Notes: generated by a model not told the origin, from the letters alone. A stretch of 64,000 bases of DNA from Bacteroidetes bacterium UBA4414 (GCA_002389765.1 DGQM01000013.1:12434-76433); one strand, 5' to 3'; positions 1-9,095 are shown, numbered from the stretch's first letter. Program-made: numbers and translations.

Positions 1-1229
1 TTGCTTTTGAAATTGTTAGGGCCTATCCACAGGAAGTATGCGCCGGGAATGTCTTTGGTAGTCAGTTGCATGCCATCGCCCTCGCAAAGCGGGCTGTTGC
101 TGCTGCCTTCGGGTTTTTCGGGTATATCTACCACTACCACTGTATCACTGGCAGGTGTAGAGTAGCAGCCGTTGTAAAATGTACGCAGGGTATATACACC
201 TGCATTGGCAGCTGTAGCATTCAGTATAAATGGTGTTGACGAGGTAGATTGGTAACCACCGGGCCCTGTCCATATAAACGAGGCATTGGTAGTACTGCCC
301 GGTAGTCCGAATAGCTGCAGTCTTTTACCTGTGCATATAGGACTGTTGCTTGTTATTTTCGGAGAGTCGGGTAGTGGTTTTACGCTAAAGTTCTCGTAGG
401 TAGTATCTGTACAATTGTTAGTGTCTTTTACTATCAGCATATAAGTGCCTGCATTGGCAGGTGTTGCCCCCAATATGCTGTAGCTCATATTGTTGATGAT
501 CTGAAAACCGTTGGGCAGTTTCAGCACATTGGTAGTATTGGGTTTCCAGTTCATATTCAGCCGCATGGTATCGCCGATGCATACGGGCGAGTTGGTAGTA
601 AGCTGCGCTATGGGTATTGGGTTTACCGTTACAATAGCACTGTCGTAGCTGCTGCAGCCATTCAGTGTTGCTGTGGCATAATACGTGCCCGTCATATTTA
701 CTTGTGCAGACGGTATAGATATCGGCGAGCCCGAGCTATTGAAAGATAAAGGTCCGCTCCATGTTACCAATGCGCCCGTTGTAGTGCTGTACGCATTCAG
801 TGTCAGCATGTTGTTCTGGCACACCTTCACTGCTGCGGGGGCTATTACCGGTTTGGTTTTTATGGTGATGTCTGTACCATTATCTGCAGATGTGCGGGAT
901 GGCTTGCTGGAAATGATTCTTATTCTGTAGCCATTGCCAGCCAAGGTATTGGATGGAATAGTACATACTATATTGCCGCTGGTATCTGATAAATAACTAC
1001 CTACTATTTGTGTGCTGGAGCCGAAAGTGCCGGATGCCGATGACAGCTCTGCCAGAAATGTATTGCCTGCCTGAAAGCGCTTGCTGACTGTGTAGTGCGT
1101 ATGCAAGGTATCGCCCGGGCAGATGCTAAGTTTTTGTAGTGGCAATATTGTTACTGTGGTATCCGGCTGAGCATAGCATTGCTCCGTTGCCAGCAACATA
1201 AATAATAATGCCAACAGTTTAAGGTTCAT
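1..1229 (-). CDS. Secreted Ig-like repeat protein, 5' part only
   Basis: The reading frame opens at 1229 and runs off the left edge without a stop (about 409 residues seen). It begins with a signal peptide (MNLKLLALLFMLLATEQCYA, cleaved before QPDT). The rest is made of Ig/PKD-like modules of about 80 residues, marked by repeated Ser-Pro-Val/Ile/Leu-Cys motifs such as 'SPVCIGDTMRL', 'SPICTGKRLQL' and 'SPLCEGDGMQL'; the cysteines fall near residues 37, 136, 216, 294 and 378. Such arrays are usual in Bacteroidota surface adhesins exported by T9SS. A C-terminal sorting domain would lie outside the window, so export by T9SS is inference. It is divergent from the gene at 1342. Confidence 0.85.
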   Translation of the reverse strand, partial: MNLKLLALLFMLLATEQCYAQPDTTVTILPLQKLSICPGDTLHTHYTVSKRFQAGNTFLAELSSASGTFGSSTQIVGSYLSDTSGNIVCTIPSNTLAGNGYRIRIISSKPSRTSADNGTDITIKTKPVIAPAAVKVCQNNMLTLNAYSTTTGALVTWSGPLSFNSSGSPISIPSAQVNMTGTYYATATLNGCSSYDSAIVTVNPIPIAQLTTNSPVCIGDTMRLNMNWKPNTTNVLKLPNGFQIINNMSYSILGATPANAGTYMLIVKDTNNCTDTTYENFSVKPLPDSPKITSNSPICTGKRLQLFGLPGSTTNASFIWTGPGGYQSTSSTPFILNATAANAGVYTLRTFYNGCYSTPASDTVVVVDIPEKPEGSSNSPLCEGDGMQLTTKDIPGAYFLWIGPNNFKS

Positions 1230-1325
1230 ATAAATATCTGTCAATAGATAATGCGTAACGTACTAAAGTTAAGGAAAGCTGCTATTCAAAGAACAGGGGA
1301 TGCTCGTTTTTAAGCATATCTTAAT

Positions 1326-1333
1326 TATCTTTA
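1326..1333 (+). promoter_or_regulatory. Possible -7 element (TATCTTTA)
   Basis: TATCTTTA differs by one base from the Bacteroidota -7 consensus TAnnTTTG. It lies 8 bases before the ATG at 1342, which would give a nearly leaderless transcript. No convincing -33 TTG is seen, so this is weak. Confidence 0.3.
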
Positions 1334-1341
1334 GCTAGCCT

Positions 1342-1896
1342 ATGTTTAAGTACTTGTTAATAATCAGTGGTTTATGCAGTGGTTTTTTGGCATCTGCGCA
1401 AGAGAACTATGAGATGAAGCAAGGGCTTATCCGTTTCTACTCCGAAGCTCCGCAAGAGCTCATCCGTGCTTCATCCAAACAGTTGAAGGGGATTCTCGAT
1501 ATCAAAAAGAAGTTGTTTGCGTTCAAGGTGTCTAATGTCAGCTTTGCAGGTTTCAACAGTCCGCTGCAGCAAGAACACTTTAACGAGAACTATATGGAAA
1601 CCGAATTGTATCCTGAATCGGGCTTCAAGGGAAAGATTATTGAAGATGTAGACCTGAGCAAAGATGGGGATTACAAAGTACGGGCCAAGGGAAAACTGAT
1701 TATTCACGGTGTGGAGCACGAACGGATTATAGATGTAGACATCAAGTCGAGAGACGGCAAAATGGTAGTACATGCTGAATTCCTGGTATCGCTCGGAGAC
1801 CATAATATTAAAATACCGAAGGTAGTGTACGACAAGCTGGCGCCCGATATTCATGTATCTGTCAGCGGTAGTATGCAGCTTGTAGGGGGCAAATAA
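1342..1896 (+). CDS. YceI-like periplasmic protein
   Basis: 184 residues with a signal peptide ending ASAQ. The family is a lipocalin-like beta-barrel that binds lipophilic molecules such as isoprenoids in the periplasm. The visible signature is 'EHFNENYMETELYPESGFKG' near residues 75-95, followed by 'GKLIIHGVEHER' and a C-terminal 'HNIKIPKVV' strand. This matches the second YceI gene at 7232 almost motif for motif, so the two are paralogues. Only 3 bases separate it from the sensor kinase at 1900, so the three genes 1342-5513 are probably co-transcribed. Its ligand and its relation to the kinase are unknown. Confidence 0.85.
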   Translation: MFKYLLIISGLCSGFLASAQENYEMKQGLIRFYSEAPQELIRASSKQLKGILDIKKKLFAFKVSNVSFAGFNSPLQQEHFNENYMETELYPESGFKGKIIEDVDLSKDGDYKVRAKGKLIIHGVEHERIIDVDIKSRDGKMVVHAEFLVSLGDHNIKIPKVVYDKLAPDIHVSVSGSMQLVGGK

Positions 1897-1899
1897 TAT

Positions 1900-4761
1900 A
1901 TGCGCTACGCAATACTCCTTATTGCTTTTATCTGCTGCACCATCGGTGCCATTGCGCAGCGCCCGTTCACCCGCAATTTCTGGTTCAACGATGCCAACAT
2001 ACCGGTAAAGATAAATGCCATGGTGCAAGACAACGATGGCTATATATGGTTGGGCACAGACGATGGTGTATACCGCTTTAACGGTAGGCAGGTAACCCTG
2101 ATGGGAGATAGTACAGAAAAAGCAGTTACCGCGCTTACTATGTATGGCAATACCGTTATTACAGGACATGCAGATGGTAGTATAAAAATGCTGGTAGACG
2201 GGGCGTACGTACCCTATGAGATAAAAGGTGCTAAGCCTACCGCCAGCATATCTGATATGTATTGCGATGGTGCAGGTGTATTGTGGGTTTGCACAGAAGG
2301 GCAGGGTTTTTTCATGATAATGAATAACATTGGTGTGGCATGCAATACCTCATCCGGCTTGTCGGACGATTATGTTTATAACATCTCCATATTTCCCGGC
2401 AGGCATCTGGTAGTAAGTACCGATCAGGGGGTGAATGAAGTAGATATTGAAAAAGGAAAGCTGCACATCAAACATTTTACCACAGAAAACGGACTGGCAG
2501 ATAATATAGTAAGACTGATAAAACCCATGCCCGACAATACAGGTTGCTGGATAGGTATGCAAGACGGGGGCATTGGTTTCTATTGCAGAAAAACACGGAA
2601 GGTATGGATGCCCAAGCTGGATAGCACATGGCATTGGGGGCAGATAAACGATATATTGCCACTAACGGGCAATAAAGCATGGGTAGCAACAGAAGATGGT
2701 TATCTGGTAGAGCTATCTGCCAACGATGAATTGGCTACCATCAAAACACGCGCTTATCATTTCGATGGGTTAAAGATGCGCAAGCTCTTACTCGGGCGCT
2801 CAGGCATAGTATGGTGCGGTACCAATGCAGGCCTTACTATGATAACGGATGAGTATATGTACTACAAGCCTGTAGCACCACCATATTCGCTCAACAACAT
2901 CAGGGCAATGGCTTGCGACAAGGAAAACCATCTGTGGTTTTCCTTGCAAAACAAGCTCTACAATATGCAGGTAGATGTACAAACTGCAGCACCGCAATTT
3001 GTGTACGAGGCTGTTGGCGATATTTCTGTGCTGCATGCCGAAGCCGATGGTGTATTATGGATAGGTACATTGGGCGCAGGTATTTACTATCGTAAAGACG
3101 GTGTGGTGAAAAAGTTTACAGGCATAGCCGCATTAGAAAACGAAAGTGTGCTTGATATTACCACCTGCAATGGCCAGCTGTGGGTAGCAGGGCTTAATGG
3201 TGTAGAGCAGATACAATATAACCATAGTACTATGCAGCATACTGCTGTAATACTGCACAACAAAAAAAGCGGAGCAGGCAGCGATTATGTATATCAGGTG
3301 TTTCCTGATAGCCGCGGGCGTATCTGGATGGCAACAGATGGTGGTGGTGTAGTGATGTATGAAAATGGTACATACAAACAGTGGAAAAACGGCAATGGTA
3401 TATACAGCAATGTAGCCTACACGATTGCTGAAGATGCGATGCATAATATCTGGCTATCTACATTTGGCGATGGTGTGTATAGATATGATAATAAAACATG
3501 GACACACGTTAGCTCCAGACAAGGATTGCAGGATATAAATGTACATACCATAGCTGCCAATGCAACAGGGCAGGTAGCATTTGTACATGATAAAGGTATA
3601 GATGTATGGTATCCTTACAGCAAACAGTTTCGTAGCTATAATAGCAGGCAGGGTATGCATATAGATAGTACATCGGCTACGCTGAAGCTATATGCACGCG
3701 ATACGGCGGGCAATTTCTACCTGCCTTTTGAGCATGGTTTTATCATCTTCAAAAACATACACAACAGTTTCGATATCAGGCCCAATGTACACATCGAAAA
3801 TATCAGCGTATTGTTCAAAAAGATAAATCCTGATATCAAAGATTTCAGCTACAATCAAAATCATGTTACGTTCAACTACGAAGGCATCAATTTTGCAAAC
3901 CCCGATAAGTTGCACTATCGCTATATGTTGGTGGGCTATAACGAAGACTGGGTAGTAACCAATGACGAGTCTGCCACTTTTCCGCAATTGCCTCCAGGCA
4001 AATACACATTCAAAGTACAGGCATCACTCAATAATACCTTCGGGCACATCAATGAAGCCTCCTATTCATTCACCATCAACAAGCCCTTTTGGCGCACCAT
4101 GTGGTTTTTGGTACTGATGAGTGGCGTACTGATAGTGGCAGGCTATACGTATATTACAATCAGAGAGCGCAATTTGCGAAAGCTATCGTTGTTGCAAAAA
4201 GAGCGTATGATGTTTGAATATGAAAATCTGAAGAGCCAGGTAAATCCTCACTTCTTATTCAACAGCCTGAACACACTGGCAAGCCTGATAGACGAGGATA
4301 AAGAAATAGCTACAAAATACACTACCCATCTGTCCGATTTGTATCGCAATATGCTTTCATTTCGTAGCAAAGACCTGGTATCGCTGCAGGAAGAATGGCA
4401 TATTCTGGAGAACTATATTTATATTCAGCAAAGCCGCTTTGGCAATGCTATGAAGATGGTGGTAAATGTGCCGGATGAAATAATGCATACAAAGCAGATA
4501 GTACCATTGGCATTGCAACTATTGGTAGAAAATGCACTGAAGCACAATGTAGTCTCTATGTCATCTCCACTCACCATTACCATCGAGGCTACAGATACTA
4601 ATATTATAGTACGCAATACGTATAATCCTAAAATAAGCAAAGAAAAAGGCGAGGGGCTTGGCTTGTCAAATATTCAAAGACGCTACTCGCTCCTTTCAGA
4701 TAGAAAAGTATTTTACGGACTCAGAGATAATGAGTTTATTGTCAACTTACCTTTATTATGA
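1900..4761 (+). CDS. Beta-propeller sensor histidine kinase (LytS/His_kinase type)
   Basis: 953 residues. A signal peptide (1-19, ending AIAQ) is followed by about nine regulator-propeller blades, seen as repeated motifs such as 'YIWLGTDDGVYRF', 'VLWIGTLGAGIYY' and 'NIWLSTFGDGVYRY'. Then comes a Y_Y_Y domain (about 640-735, 'PPGKYTFKVQA'), one membrane helix (about 740-762) and a His_kinase domain. The phospho-acceptor motif is 'NPHFLFNSLNTL' with His784; the ATPase N-box is 'LVENALKHN' near 877 and the G-box 'GEGLGLSN' follows. There is no receiver or AraC domain, so it is not a hybrid sensor; the partner is the LytTR regulator, whose start overlaps its stop (ATGA). The periplasmic signal is unknown. 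Confidence 0.93.
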   Translation: MRYAILLIAFICCTIGAIAQRPFTRNFWFNDANIPVKINAMVQDNDGYIWLGTDDGVYRFNGRQVTLMGDSTEKAVTALTMYGNTVITGHADGSIKMLVDGAYVPYEIKGAKPTASISDMYCDGAGVLWVCTEGQGFFMIMNNIGVACNTSSGLSDDYVYNISIFPGRHLVVSTDQGVNEVDIEKGKLHIKHFTTENGLADNIVRLIKPMPDNTGCWIGMQDGGIGFYCRKTRKVWMPKLDSTWHWGQINDILPLTGNKAWVATEDGYLVELSANDELATIKTRAYHFDGLKMRKLLLGRSGIVWCGTNAGLTMITDEYMYYKPVAPPYSLNNIRAMACDKENHLWFSLQNKLYNMQVDVQTAAPQFVYEAVGDISVLHAEADGVLWIGTLGAGIYYRKDGVVKKFTGIAALENESVLDITTCNGQLWVAGLNGVEQIQYNHSTMQHTAVILHNKKSGAGSDYVYQVFPDSRGRIWMATDGGGVVMYENGTYKQWKNGNGIYSNVAYTIAEDAMHNIWLSTFGDGVYRYDNKTWTHVSSRQGLQDINVHTIAANATGQVAFVHDKGIDVWYPYSKQFRSYNSRQGMHIDSTSATLKLYARDTAGNFYLPFEHGFIIFKNIHNSFDIRPNVHIENISVLFKKINPDIKDFSYNQNHVTFNYEGINFANPDKLHYRYMLVGYNEDWVVTNDESATFPQLPPGKYTFKVQASLNNTFGHINEASYSFTINKPFWRTMWFLVLMSGVLIVAGYTYITIRERNLRKLSLLQKERMMFEYENLKSQVNPHFLFNSLNTLASLIDEDKEIATKYTTHLSDLYRNMLSFRSKDLVSLQEEWHILENYIYIQQSRFGNAMKMVVNVPDEIMHTKQIVPLALQLLVENALKHNVVSMSSPLTITIEATDTNIIVRNTYNPKISKEKGEGLGLSNIQRRYSLLSDRKVFYGLRDNEFIVNLPLL

Positions 4762-5513
4762 ACGTAGTAATAATTGAAGATGAAATGCCGGCATACAGAA
4801 GGCTGGCAAAGCTGATAGAAGAAGTGCTACCCGGTGCTGCCATAGTAGCGCATCTGGATAGTGTAGCGGATGCTTCTAAATGGTTTGCATCAAACAAAGC
4901 ACCTGATATCGTTTTTATGGATGTGCATCTTGCAGACGGTTCTGCTTTTGATTTGCTGAAGCTGACCAAAATAGATGCGCCTATCGTGTTTACCACAGCG
5001 TACGATCAGTATGCTATAGATGCATTCCGGGCATCCAGCATAGACTACCTGATGAAGCCCATCAAGAAGGAAGAGCTGAAGTCTGCTATGGATAAGCTCA
5101 GCGAGTTTAAAAAGATATTCAACGAGAAAGCCCAGGTGTTGGAAACTGCGCTGAATACGCCTGATTATAAGCGCAGGTTCATTATACGTTTTGGCGAACA
5201 TATAAAGACATTGGAGGCGGATGAGATAGCCTATTGCTATAGCGAAAACAAGGGTACGATGGCACGTACGTTCGAAGGGCGCAACTATCCGATGGATCAT
5301 AATCTGGATGCACTACAAACGATGCTTGATCCTAAAACATTCTTCAGGCTGAACCGGCAGTACCTGATTAATATCAAATCAATAGCCGAAATGCGTACAC
5401 ATACGAAGGCCCGTGTTATAGTTACACTAAAACCACCTGTAAAAGAAGACCCTGTTGTGAGTTCTGAAAGAGCAGCAGACTTTAAACGCTGGCTGGCCGA
5501 TGAGCATGTTTAG
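4758..5513 (+). CDS. LytTR-family response regulator
   Basis: 251 residues. The N-terminal receiver domain shows the acidic pair Glu7-Asp8, phospho-acceptor Asp55 ('VFMDVHL'), Thr79/80 and Lys100 ('YLMKPIK'). The C-terminal part (about 150-245) has the LytTR DNA-binding pattern, including 'FFRLNRQYLINI' and a basic C-terminus. Its ATG overlaps the kinase stop codon by four bases, which indicates translational coupling and a cognate pair. LytTR proteins bind two 9-bp direct repeats 12 bp apart; such a pair is present at 58820-58849 in this window, although a link to this regulator is only conjecture. Confidence 0.95.
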   Translation: MNVVIIEDEMPAYRRLAKLIEEVLPGAAIVAHLDSVADASKWFASNKAPDIVFMDVHLADGSAFDLLKLTKIDAPIVFTTAYDQYAIDAFRASSIDYLMKPIKKEELKSAMDKLSEFKKIFNEKAQVLETALNTPDYKRRFIIRFGEHIKTLEADEIAYCYSENKGTMARTFEGRNYPMDHNLDALQTMLDPKTFFRLNRQYLINIKSIAEMRTHTKARVIVTLKPPVKEDPVVSSERAADFKRWLADEHV

Positions 5514-5607
5514 GTATTTTAAAATATTACATGTAAAATGCCAACATGCTCGTCCCTGCTATTTCCCGATTCGTCACAATACGGTCATGCAGATAATGAG
5601 TAACCCA

Positions 5608-5615
5608 TAATTTTG
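5608..5615 (+). promoter_or_regulatory. -7 promoter element (TAATTTTG)
   Basis: TAATTTTG is a perfect match to TAnnTTTG and lies 18 bases before the ATG at 5634. It overlaps an in-frame TTG at 5613, which argues that the gene starts at 5634. A -33 TTG is not obvious. Confidence 0.45.
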
Positions 5616-5633
5616 AAAAATCAAAGCCGTTAT

Positions 5634-6035
5634 ATGAATCTTAAACGTATCATCTATATAGTACTGGCGCTGGCACTGGTTGGTGGCGCAGTAGGTGCTT
5701 ATTTGTGGAACAAGCCACATGCTAAGGTGGAAGATGCAAAAGGTGTAGCCATCACAGCTGCCAATCTGTGCAATGCATTTGCCGTAAACGAGGCCGAGGC
5801 AACTACCATGTATACCAATAAGGTGTTGGATGTAAGCGGCACTGTTACAGAGGTGAAAAACAATCAGGAAGGAAAGGCAGCCGTTACATTGGCGGGCAAT
5901 GATATGGCATCTGTACAATGCACCATGCGCGATGCAGGTGCTACTGCAGAAGTTGGTAAAGCTGTAACCATTCGTGGACGCTTTGCTTCTGTAGATATGT
6001 TTGGGCCAACACTTACAGATTGTGTACTGAAATAG
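5634..6035 (+). CDS. Membrane-anchored OB-fold (tRNA_anti-like) protein
   Basis: 133 residues from the ATG at 5634; an in-frame TTG at 5613 is rejected because it lies inside the likely -7 element. An N-terminal hydrophobic helix (about 4-22) anchors or exports the protein. The remainder has the beta-rich pattern of the small OB-fold family annotated tRNA_anti-like in Bacteroidota: 'NKVLDVSGTVTEVKNN', 'VTLAGNDMASVQCTM' and 'VTIRGRFASVDMFG'. The substrate is unknown and nucleic-acid binding should not be assumed for an exported copy. It heads a five-gene run ending at 8749, with gaps of 27-48 bases. Confidence 0.75.
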   Translation: MNLKRIIYIVLALALVGGAVGAYLWNKPHAKVEDAKGVAITAANLCNAFAVNEAEATTMYTNKVLDVSGTVTEVKNNQEGKAAVTLAGNDMASVQCTMRDAGATAEVGKAVTIRGRFASVDMFGPTLTDCVLK

Positions 6036-6062
6036 AATTTGTTAAAAGTAGCATACAGGGGA

Positions 6063-6782
6063 ATGAAATTAATTAAGATTGGAACAGCTATTGCAGTATC
6101 AGCTATTATGGCAATAGCATGTCAGCACAAAGCAAACACACCCGCACCTGCCAACACAGGCAGCAATAACAACAGCGGGAATAATACAGGGGGCAACAAT
6201 ACCGTAGATACCGGTATATGTTTCTCCAGGGATATCCTTCCGATATTCATAGCAAACTGTACGCAAAGCGGCTGTCATAACACTACAGACAAGGCCGATG
6301 GTTATGTATTCACCAGCTATGAGACCATTACTGCAAAAGGTTTTGTAAAAGGGAATGCAAGCGAAACCAAATTGTATAAAGCCATCACAGATAATGATCC
6401 TAACGATCGTATGCCGCAAGCGCCAAGTGCACCACTTAGCAATGCACAGATGACGCTGATAGCGCGCTGGATAAACGAAGGCGCTAATAATAAAACCGAT
6501 TGCGGTACTGCATGCGATAGCAACAACTTTACTTACAGTGCTGCCATCAAACCAATGATGGATACTTATTGTAAAGGCTGCCACAGTAGCACATCTGCAT
6601 CGGGCGGTGTTGTTTTAGATACATACGATGGTGTAAAAAAAGCTACGTTGAATGGCAGGTTGCTGCAAGCCATCAGGCAAGAGGCGGGTGTTAGTGCAAT
6701 GCCAAGCGGGGGTAGCAAACTTAGTACCTGCCAGATTGCACAAGTGCAGAAATGGGCTGTGGCAGGAGCACCGAATAACTAG
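6063..6782 (+). CDS. Two-domain c-type cytochrome-like lipoprotein
   Basis: 239 residues from ATG 6063. It has a lipoprotein signal peptide with lipobox 'IMAIAC'. A Thr/Asn/Gly-rich linker leads to two repeated domains. The first contains 'NCTQSGCHN', a CX4CH arrangement, and a later 'DRMPQAP'. The second contains 'YCKGCHS', a standard CX2CH haem site, and 'SAMPSGGSKL'; the Met-Pro motifs are candidate distal haem ligands. The closing 'QKWAVAGAPNN' is echoed in the next gene. Probably a haem lipoprotein at the outer or inner membrane surface. Whether the CX4CH site carries covalent haem is uncertain. Confidence 0.8.
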   Translation: MKLIKIGTAIAVSAIMAIACQHKANTPAPANTGSNNNSGNNTGGNNTVDTGICFSRDILPIFIANCTQSGCHNTTDKADGYVFTSYETITAKGFVKGNASETKLYKAITDNDPNDRMPQAPSAPLSNAQMTLIARWINEGANNKTDCGTACDSNNFTYSAAIKPMMDTYCKGCHSSTSASGGVVLDTYDGVKKATLNGRLLQAIRQEAGVSAMPSGGSKLSTCQIAQVQKWAVAGAPNN

Positions 6783-6830
6783 AAAGTAAAAAAATATTAA
6801 GTAAATTAACATACAGAATAACAACAGATT

Positions 6831-7199
6831 ATGAAAAAGATTTTGGCCGGGTGCATAGGCATTATAGCGTTGGCAGGATGCTATAACGATAAGGCAGACC
6901 AACTGTATCCTACAACCACTACTTGCGATACTGCAACAGCTACATTTGCTAAAGATGTGATGCCTGTAATGCAGCAAAAATGTGCTACCAGTGGTTGTCA
7001 CGATGCATCAACAAAAGCATATGGCTACAACCTGAGCACTTATCAGGGGGTAAAGATATGTGTTGATGATGCTAGGCTTATAGGAGCTATACGTCAGCAA
7101 TCGGGATTCAAAGCTATGCCGCAGGGCGCTTCAAAACTTGATGACTGCACCATCAATAAAATAGCACGTTGGGTAAATCTGGGTGCATTGAACAATTAA
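6831..7199 (+). CDS. Single-domain cytochrome-like lipoprotein
   Basis: 122 residues with a lipobox 'IIALAGC' (acylated Cys at residue 17). It has a single domain related to each half of the preceding protein: 'FAKDVMPVMQQKCATSGCHD' carries a CX4CH site, and 'KAMPQGASKLDDC' supplies a Met-Pro motif in the position where these domains have their distal ligand. The end 'KIARWVNLGALNN' matches the neighbour's end. The gene lies 48 bases after the two-domain paralogue and 32 bases before the YceI gene. Likely an electron-transfer partner or regulatory haem protein in the same envelope system. Confidence 0.8.
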   Translation: MKKILAGCIGIIALAGCYNDKADQLYPTTTTCDTATATFAKDVMPVMQQKCATSGCHDASTKAYGYNLSTYQGVKICVDDARLIGAIRQQSGFKAMPQGASKLDDCTINKIARWVNLGALNN

Positions 7200-7231
7200 A
7201 GCGTTATTCTGAAACTTATAAAAGGACAAAA

Positions 7232-7777
7232 ATGAAAAAGGTATTATTGGCATTATTGCTGATTGGTGGTGGTGCAAACGTATATGCACAAAAATACTTG
7301 ACGCGTACGGGTAAGGTTAGTTTCTTTTCCTCTACGCCGATGGAAAACATATCTGCGGTAAATAACGAAGCAGGTAGTGTGTTGGATAGTAAAACAGGTG
7401 ATCTGGTTTTTCAGATAGCTATAAAGAGCTTCAAATTTGAAAAGGCCTTGATGGAAGAGCACTTTAATGAAAACTATATGGAAAGCGACAAGTTTCCTAA
7501 GTCTGAGTTTAAAGGTAAGGTTGCAGACATCAGCAAGGTAAACTTTGCCAAAGATGGCAAATACGATGTTACTGCTGCGGGAAAACTGACCATGCACGGC
7601 GTTACCAAAGATGTAAGCATACCGGGTACTGTTACAGTAAAAGGTAGCCAGGCAATATTGAATGCAAAATTCAAAGTAAAGCCGCAGGACTACAAGATTA
7701 AAATACCATCTATGGTAGAAAGCAAAATTGCTAAAGAAATAGAAATAACTGTAAACAGTATTCTGGATAAAAAATAA
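7232..7777 (+). CDS. YceI-like periplasmic protein, second copy
   Basis: 181 residues from the ATG at 7232; a longer frame from 7169 overlaps the previous gene and is not used. Signal peptide ends 'NVYAQ'. The YceI signature 'EEHFNENYMESDKFPKSEFK' is nearly the same as in the copy at 1342, followed by 'GKLTMHGVTKDVSIPG' and 'YKIKIPSMV'. YceI proteins are lipocalin-like carriers of lipophilic molecules. Pairing with haem lipoproteins and a DUF5777 barrel fits a role in an envelope redox or lipid-quinone process, which is inference. Confidence 0.88.
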   Translation: MKKVLLALLLIGGGANVYAQKYLTRTGKVSFFSSTPMENISAVNNEAGSVLDSKTGDLVFQIAIKSFKFEKALMEEHFNENYMESDKFPKSEFKGKVADISKVNFAKDGKYDVTAAGKLTMHGVTKDVSIPGTVTVKGSQAILNAKFKVKPQDYKIKIPSMVESKIAKEIEITVNSILDKK

Positions 7778-7807
7778 TTATAAATCACAACCAACAATAT
7801 AGGTATC

Positions 7808-8749
7808 ATGCGTATCATCCCCGCAATACTATTAGCCGCTTCCGTGTTTGCTGTAAATACGGTTTCAGCGCAGGACGGCAAGTCTAAAAAAGCAAAAACA
7901 GAAGCAGAGGAAAGCGACGACCTGATGGACATGCTCGATGAAGGTGAGCAAACTACAGGCAAGAAAAAAGCATATACTACCGCTACTTTCAAAACATCGC
8001 GTATTGTTAATGGCCAAAGTATCGAGAACACAGCAAAAGGTGTGTTAGACTTCAAAGTAAATCACCGTTTTGGTGCTATAGATAATCTGAACAATTTCTT
8101 TGGTTTGGACAATGCCAATACGATGATTGGCTTCGACTATGGTATCAACGACTGGTTGATGGTGGGCTTTAGCCGTAGCACTTACGAAAAAGAGTATCAA
8201 GGTTTTGTAAAAGCAAAAATCCTGCGCCAGACAGAAAATGGTGACATGCCTATCAGCCTTAGTTACTATGGTAATACCAGTGTACAAAGCATGCCTGCAC
8301 CAACATTGCCTGCAGGGCAGGAGTACCACTTCAGCAACAGGATGTTTTATGTAAACCAACTGTTGGTAGCACGCAAATTCAACCAATGGTTGTCAGTACA
8401 ATTAATGCCTACGCACGTACACTACAATCTGGTGCCTACAACGGCAGAGCCTAACGATATCTTTGCATTGGGTGTAGGTGGCCGTGTAAAAGTATCGAAC
8501 CGCGTATCGTTGAATGCTGAATACTATTATCGCTTTACAGAATTGAATGGGTATTCAAATTCATTATCGATAGGTTGCGATATAGAAACAGGTGGCCACG
8601 TTTTCCAGCTGATGCTTACAAATGCTACTGCAATGACAGAAAGGGCATTTATCGGACAAACAGTGAGCCCATGGGGCGATGGTGGTATCCACTTCGGCTT
8701 TAATATTTCTAGGGTTTTCACAATTGTTAAACCTAAGGAGTTTAAATAG
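7808..8749 (+). CDS. DUF5777-family outer-membrane beta-barrel
   Basis: 313 residues. The signal peptide ends 'VSAQ', followed by a charged Lys/Glu/Asp-rich stretch (residues 24-60), then alternating hydrophobic/aromatic strands typical of a barrel: 'GVLDFKVNHRFGAIDN', 'DWLMVGFSRSTYEKEY', 'YHFSNRMFYVNQLLVARKF' and 'GGIHFGFNISRVF'. The pattern matches DUF5777, a Bacteroidota family often next to YceI and cytochrome genes, as here. It is the last gene of the 5634-8749 run, closed by a strong terminator at 8801. Function unknown. Confidence 0.8.
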   Translation: MRIIPAILLAASVFAVNTVSAQDGKSKKAKTEAEESDDLMDMLDEGEQTTGKKKAYTTATFKTSRIVNGQSIENTAKGVLDFKVNHRFGAIDNLNNFFGLDNANTMIGFDYGINDWLMVGFSRSTYEKEYQGFVKAKILRQTENGDMPISLSYYGNTSVQSMPAPTLPAGQEYHFSNRMFYVNQLLVARKFNQWLSVQLMPTHVHYNLVPTTAEPNDIFALGVGGRVKVSNRVSLNAEYYYRFTELNGYSNSLSIGCDIETGGHVFQLMLTNATAMTERAFIGQTVSPWGDGGIHFGFNISRVFTIVKPKEFK

Positions 8750-8800
8750 GTTGAATACATAAATGTGGTAAATTTGCCACAGGGTGTATTATTTTCAAAA

Positions 8801-8837
8801 GAACAGGCTTCGGGAAACCGAAGCCTGTTCTTTTTTT
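8801..8837 (+). terminator. Rho-independent terminator after the DUF5777 gene
   Basis: A perfect 13-bp stem (8801-8813 with 8818-8830), a GAAA tetraloop and then seven T bases. Confidence 0.93.
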
Positions 8838-9063
8838 ATACATATAACATATACCGCACGCAGAGCTCTTATCCAATGCTCGAAATATCATATCGCATAT
8901 ATCGATACACCTGCATTACTTTATTGTTTAGTCATAAATACCGTAATGCGGCTATATGTAAATGCTTGCAACAGTGTTGTTACTGCTATTGTTGATTAAT
9001 GAGTCTTAATCTCGCTGCTTCTATCTGCAGACTGTGGAAGGAATGACTTGTACGGATTGTACA
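8838..9063. other. Intergenic region, nothing recognised
   Basis: Part of the 371-base gap between convergent genes ending at 8749 and 9121. Apart from the two terminators at its edges, no convincing coding frame, RNA or repeat is visible. Confidence 0.6.
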
Positions 9064-9095
9064 TAAAAAAAGCGGGTAGCAATTGCTACCCGCTT
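9064..9095 (-). terminator. Terminator of the Ig-repeat protein gene
   Basis: Stem 9070-9080 with 9085-9095 around an AATT loop; on the minus strand it is followed by a T run (9070 to 9064). It lies 26 bases after the stop at 9121. Confidence 0.9.

Noticed and set aside
685..930. 81-residue plus-strand frame inside the first Ig-like gene
   Set aside because: Shadow of the minus-strand coding sequence, which has a clear signal peptide and repeats.
1265..1273. Single AAAGTTAAG matching one half of a LytTR site before the YceI-kinase operon
   Set aside because: The partner repeat 21 bases away is absent, so a lone 9-base match is likely by chance.
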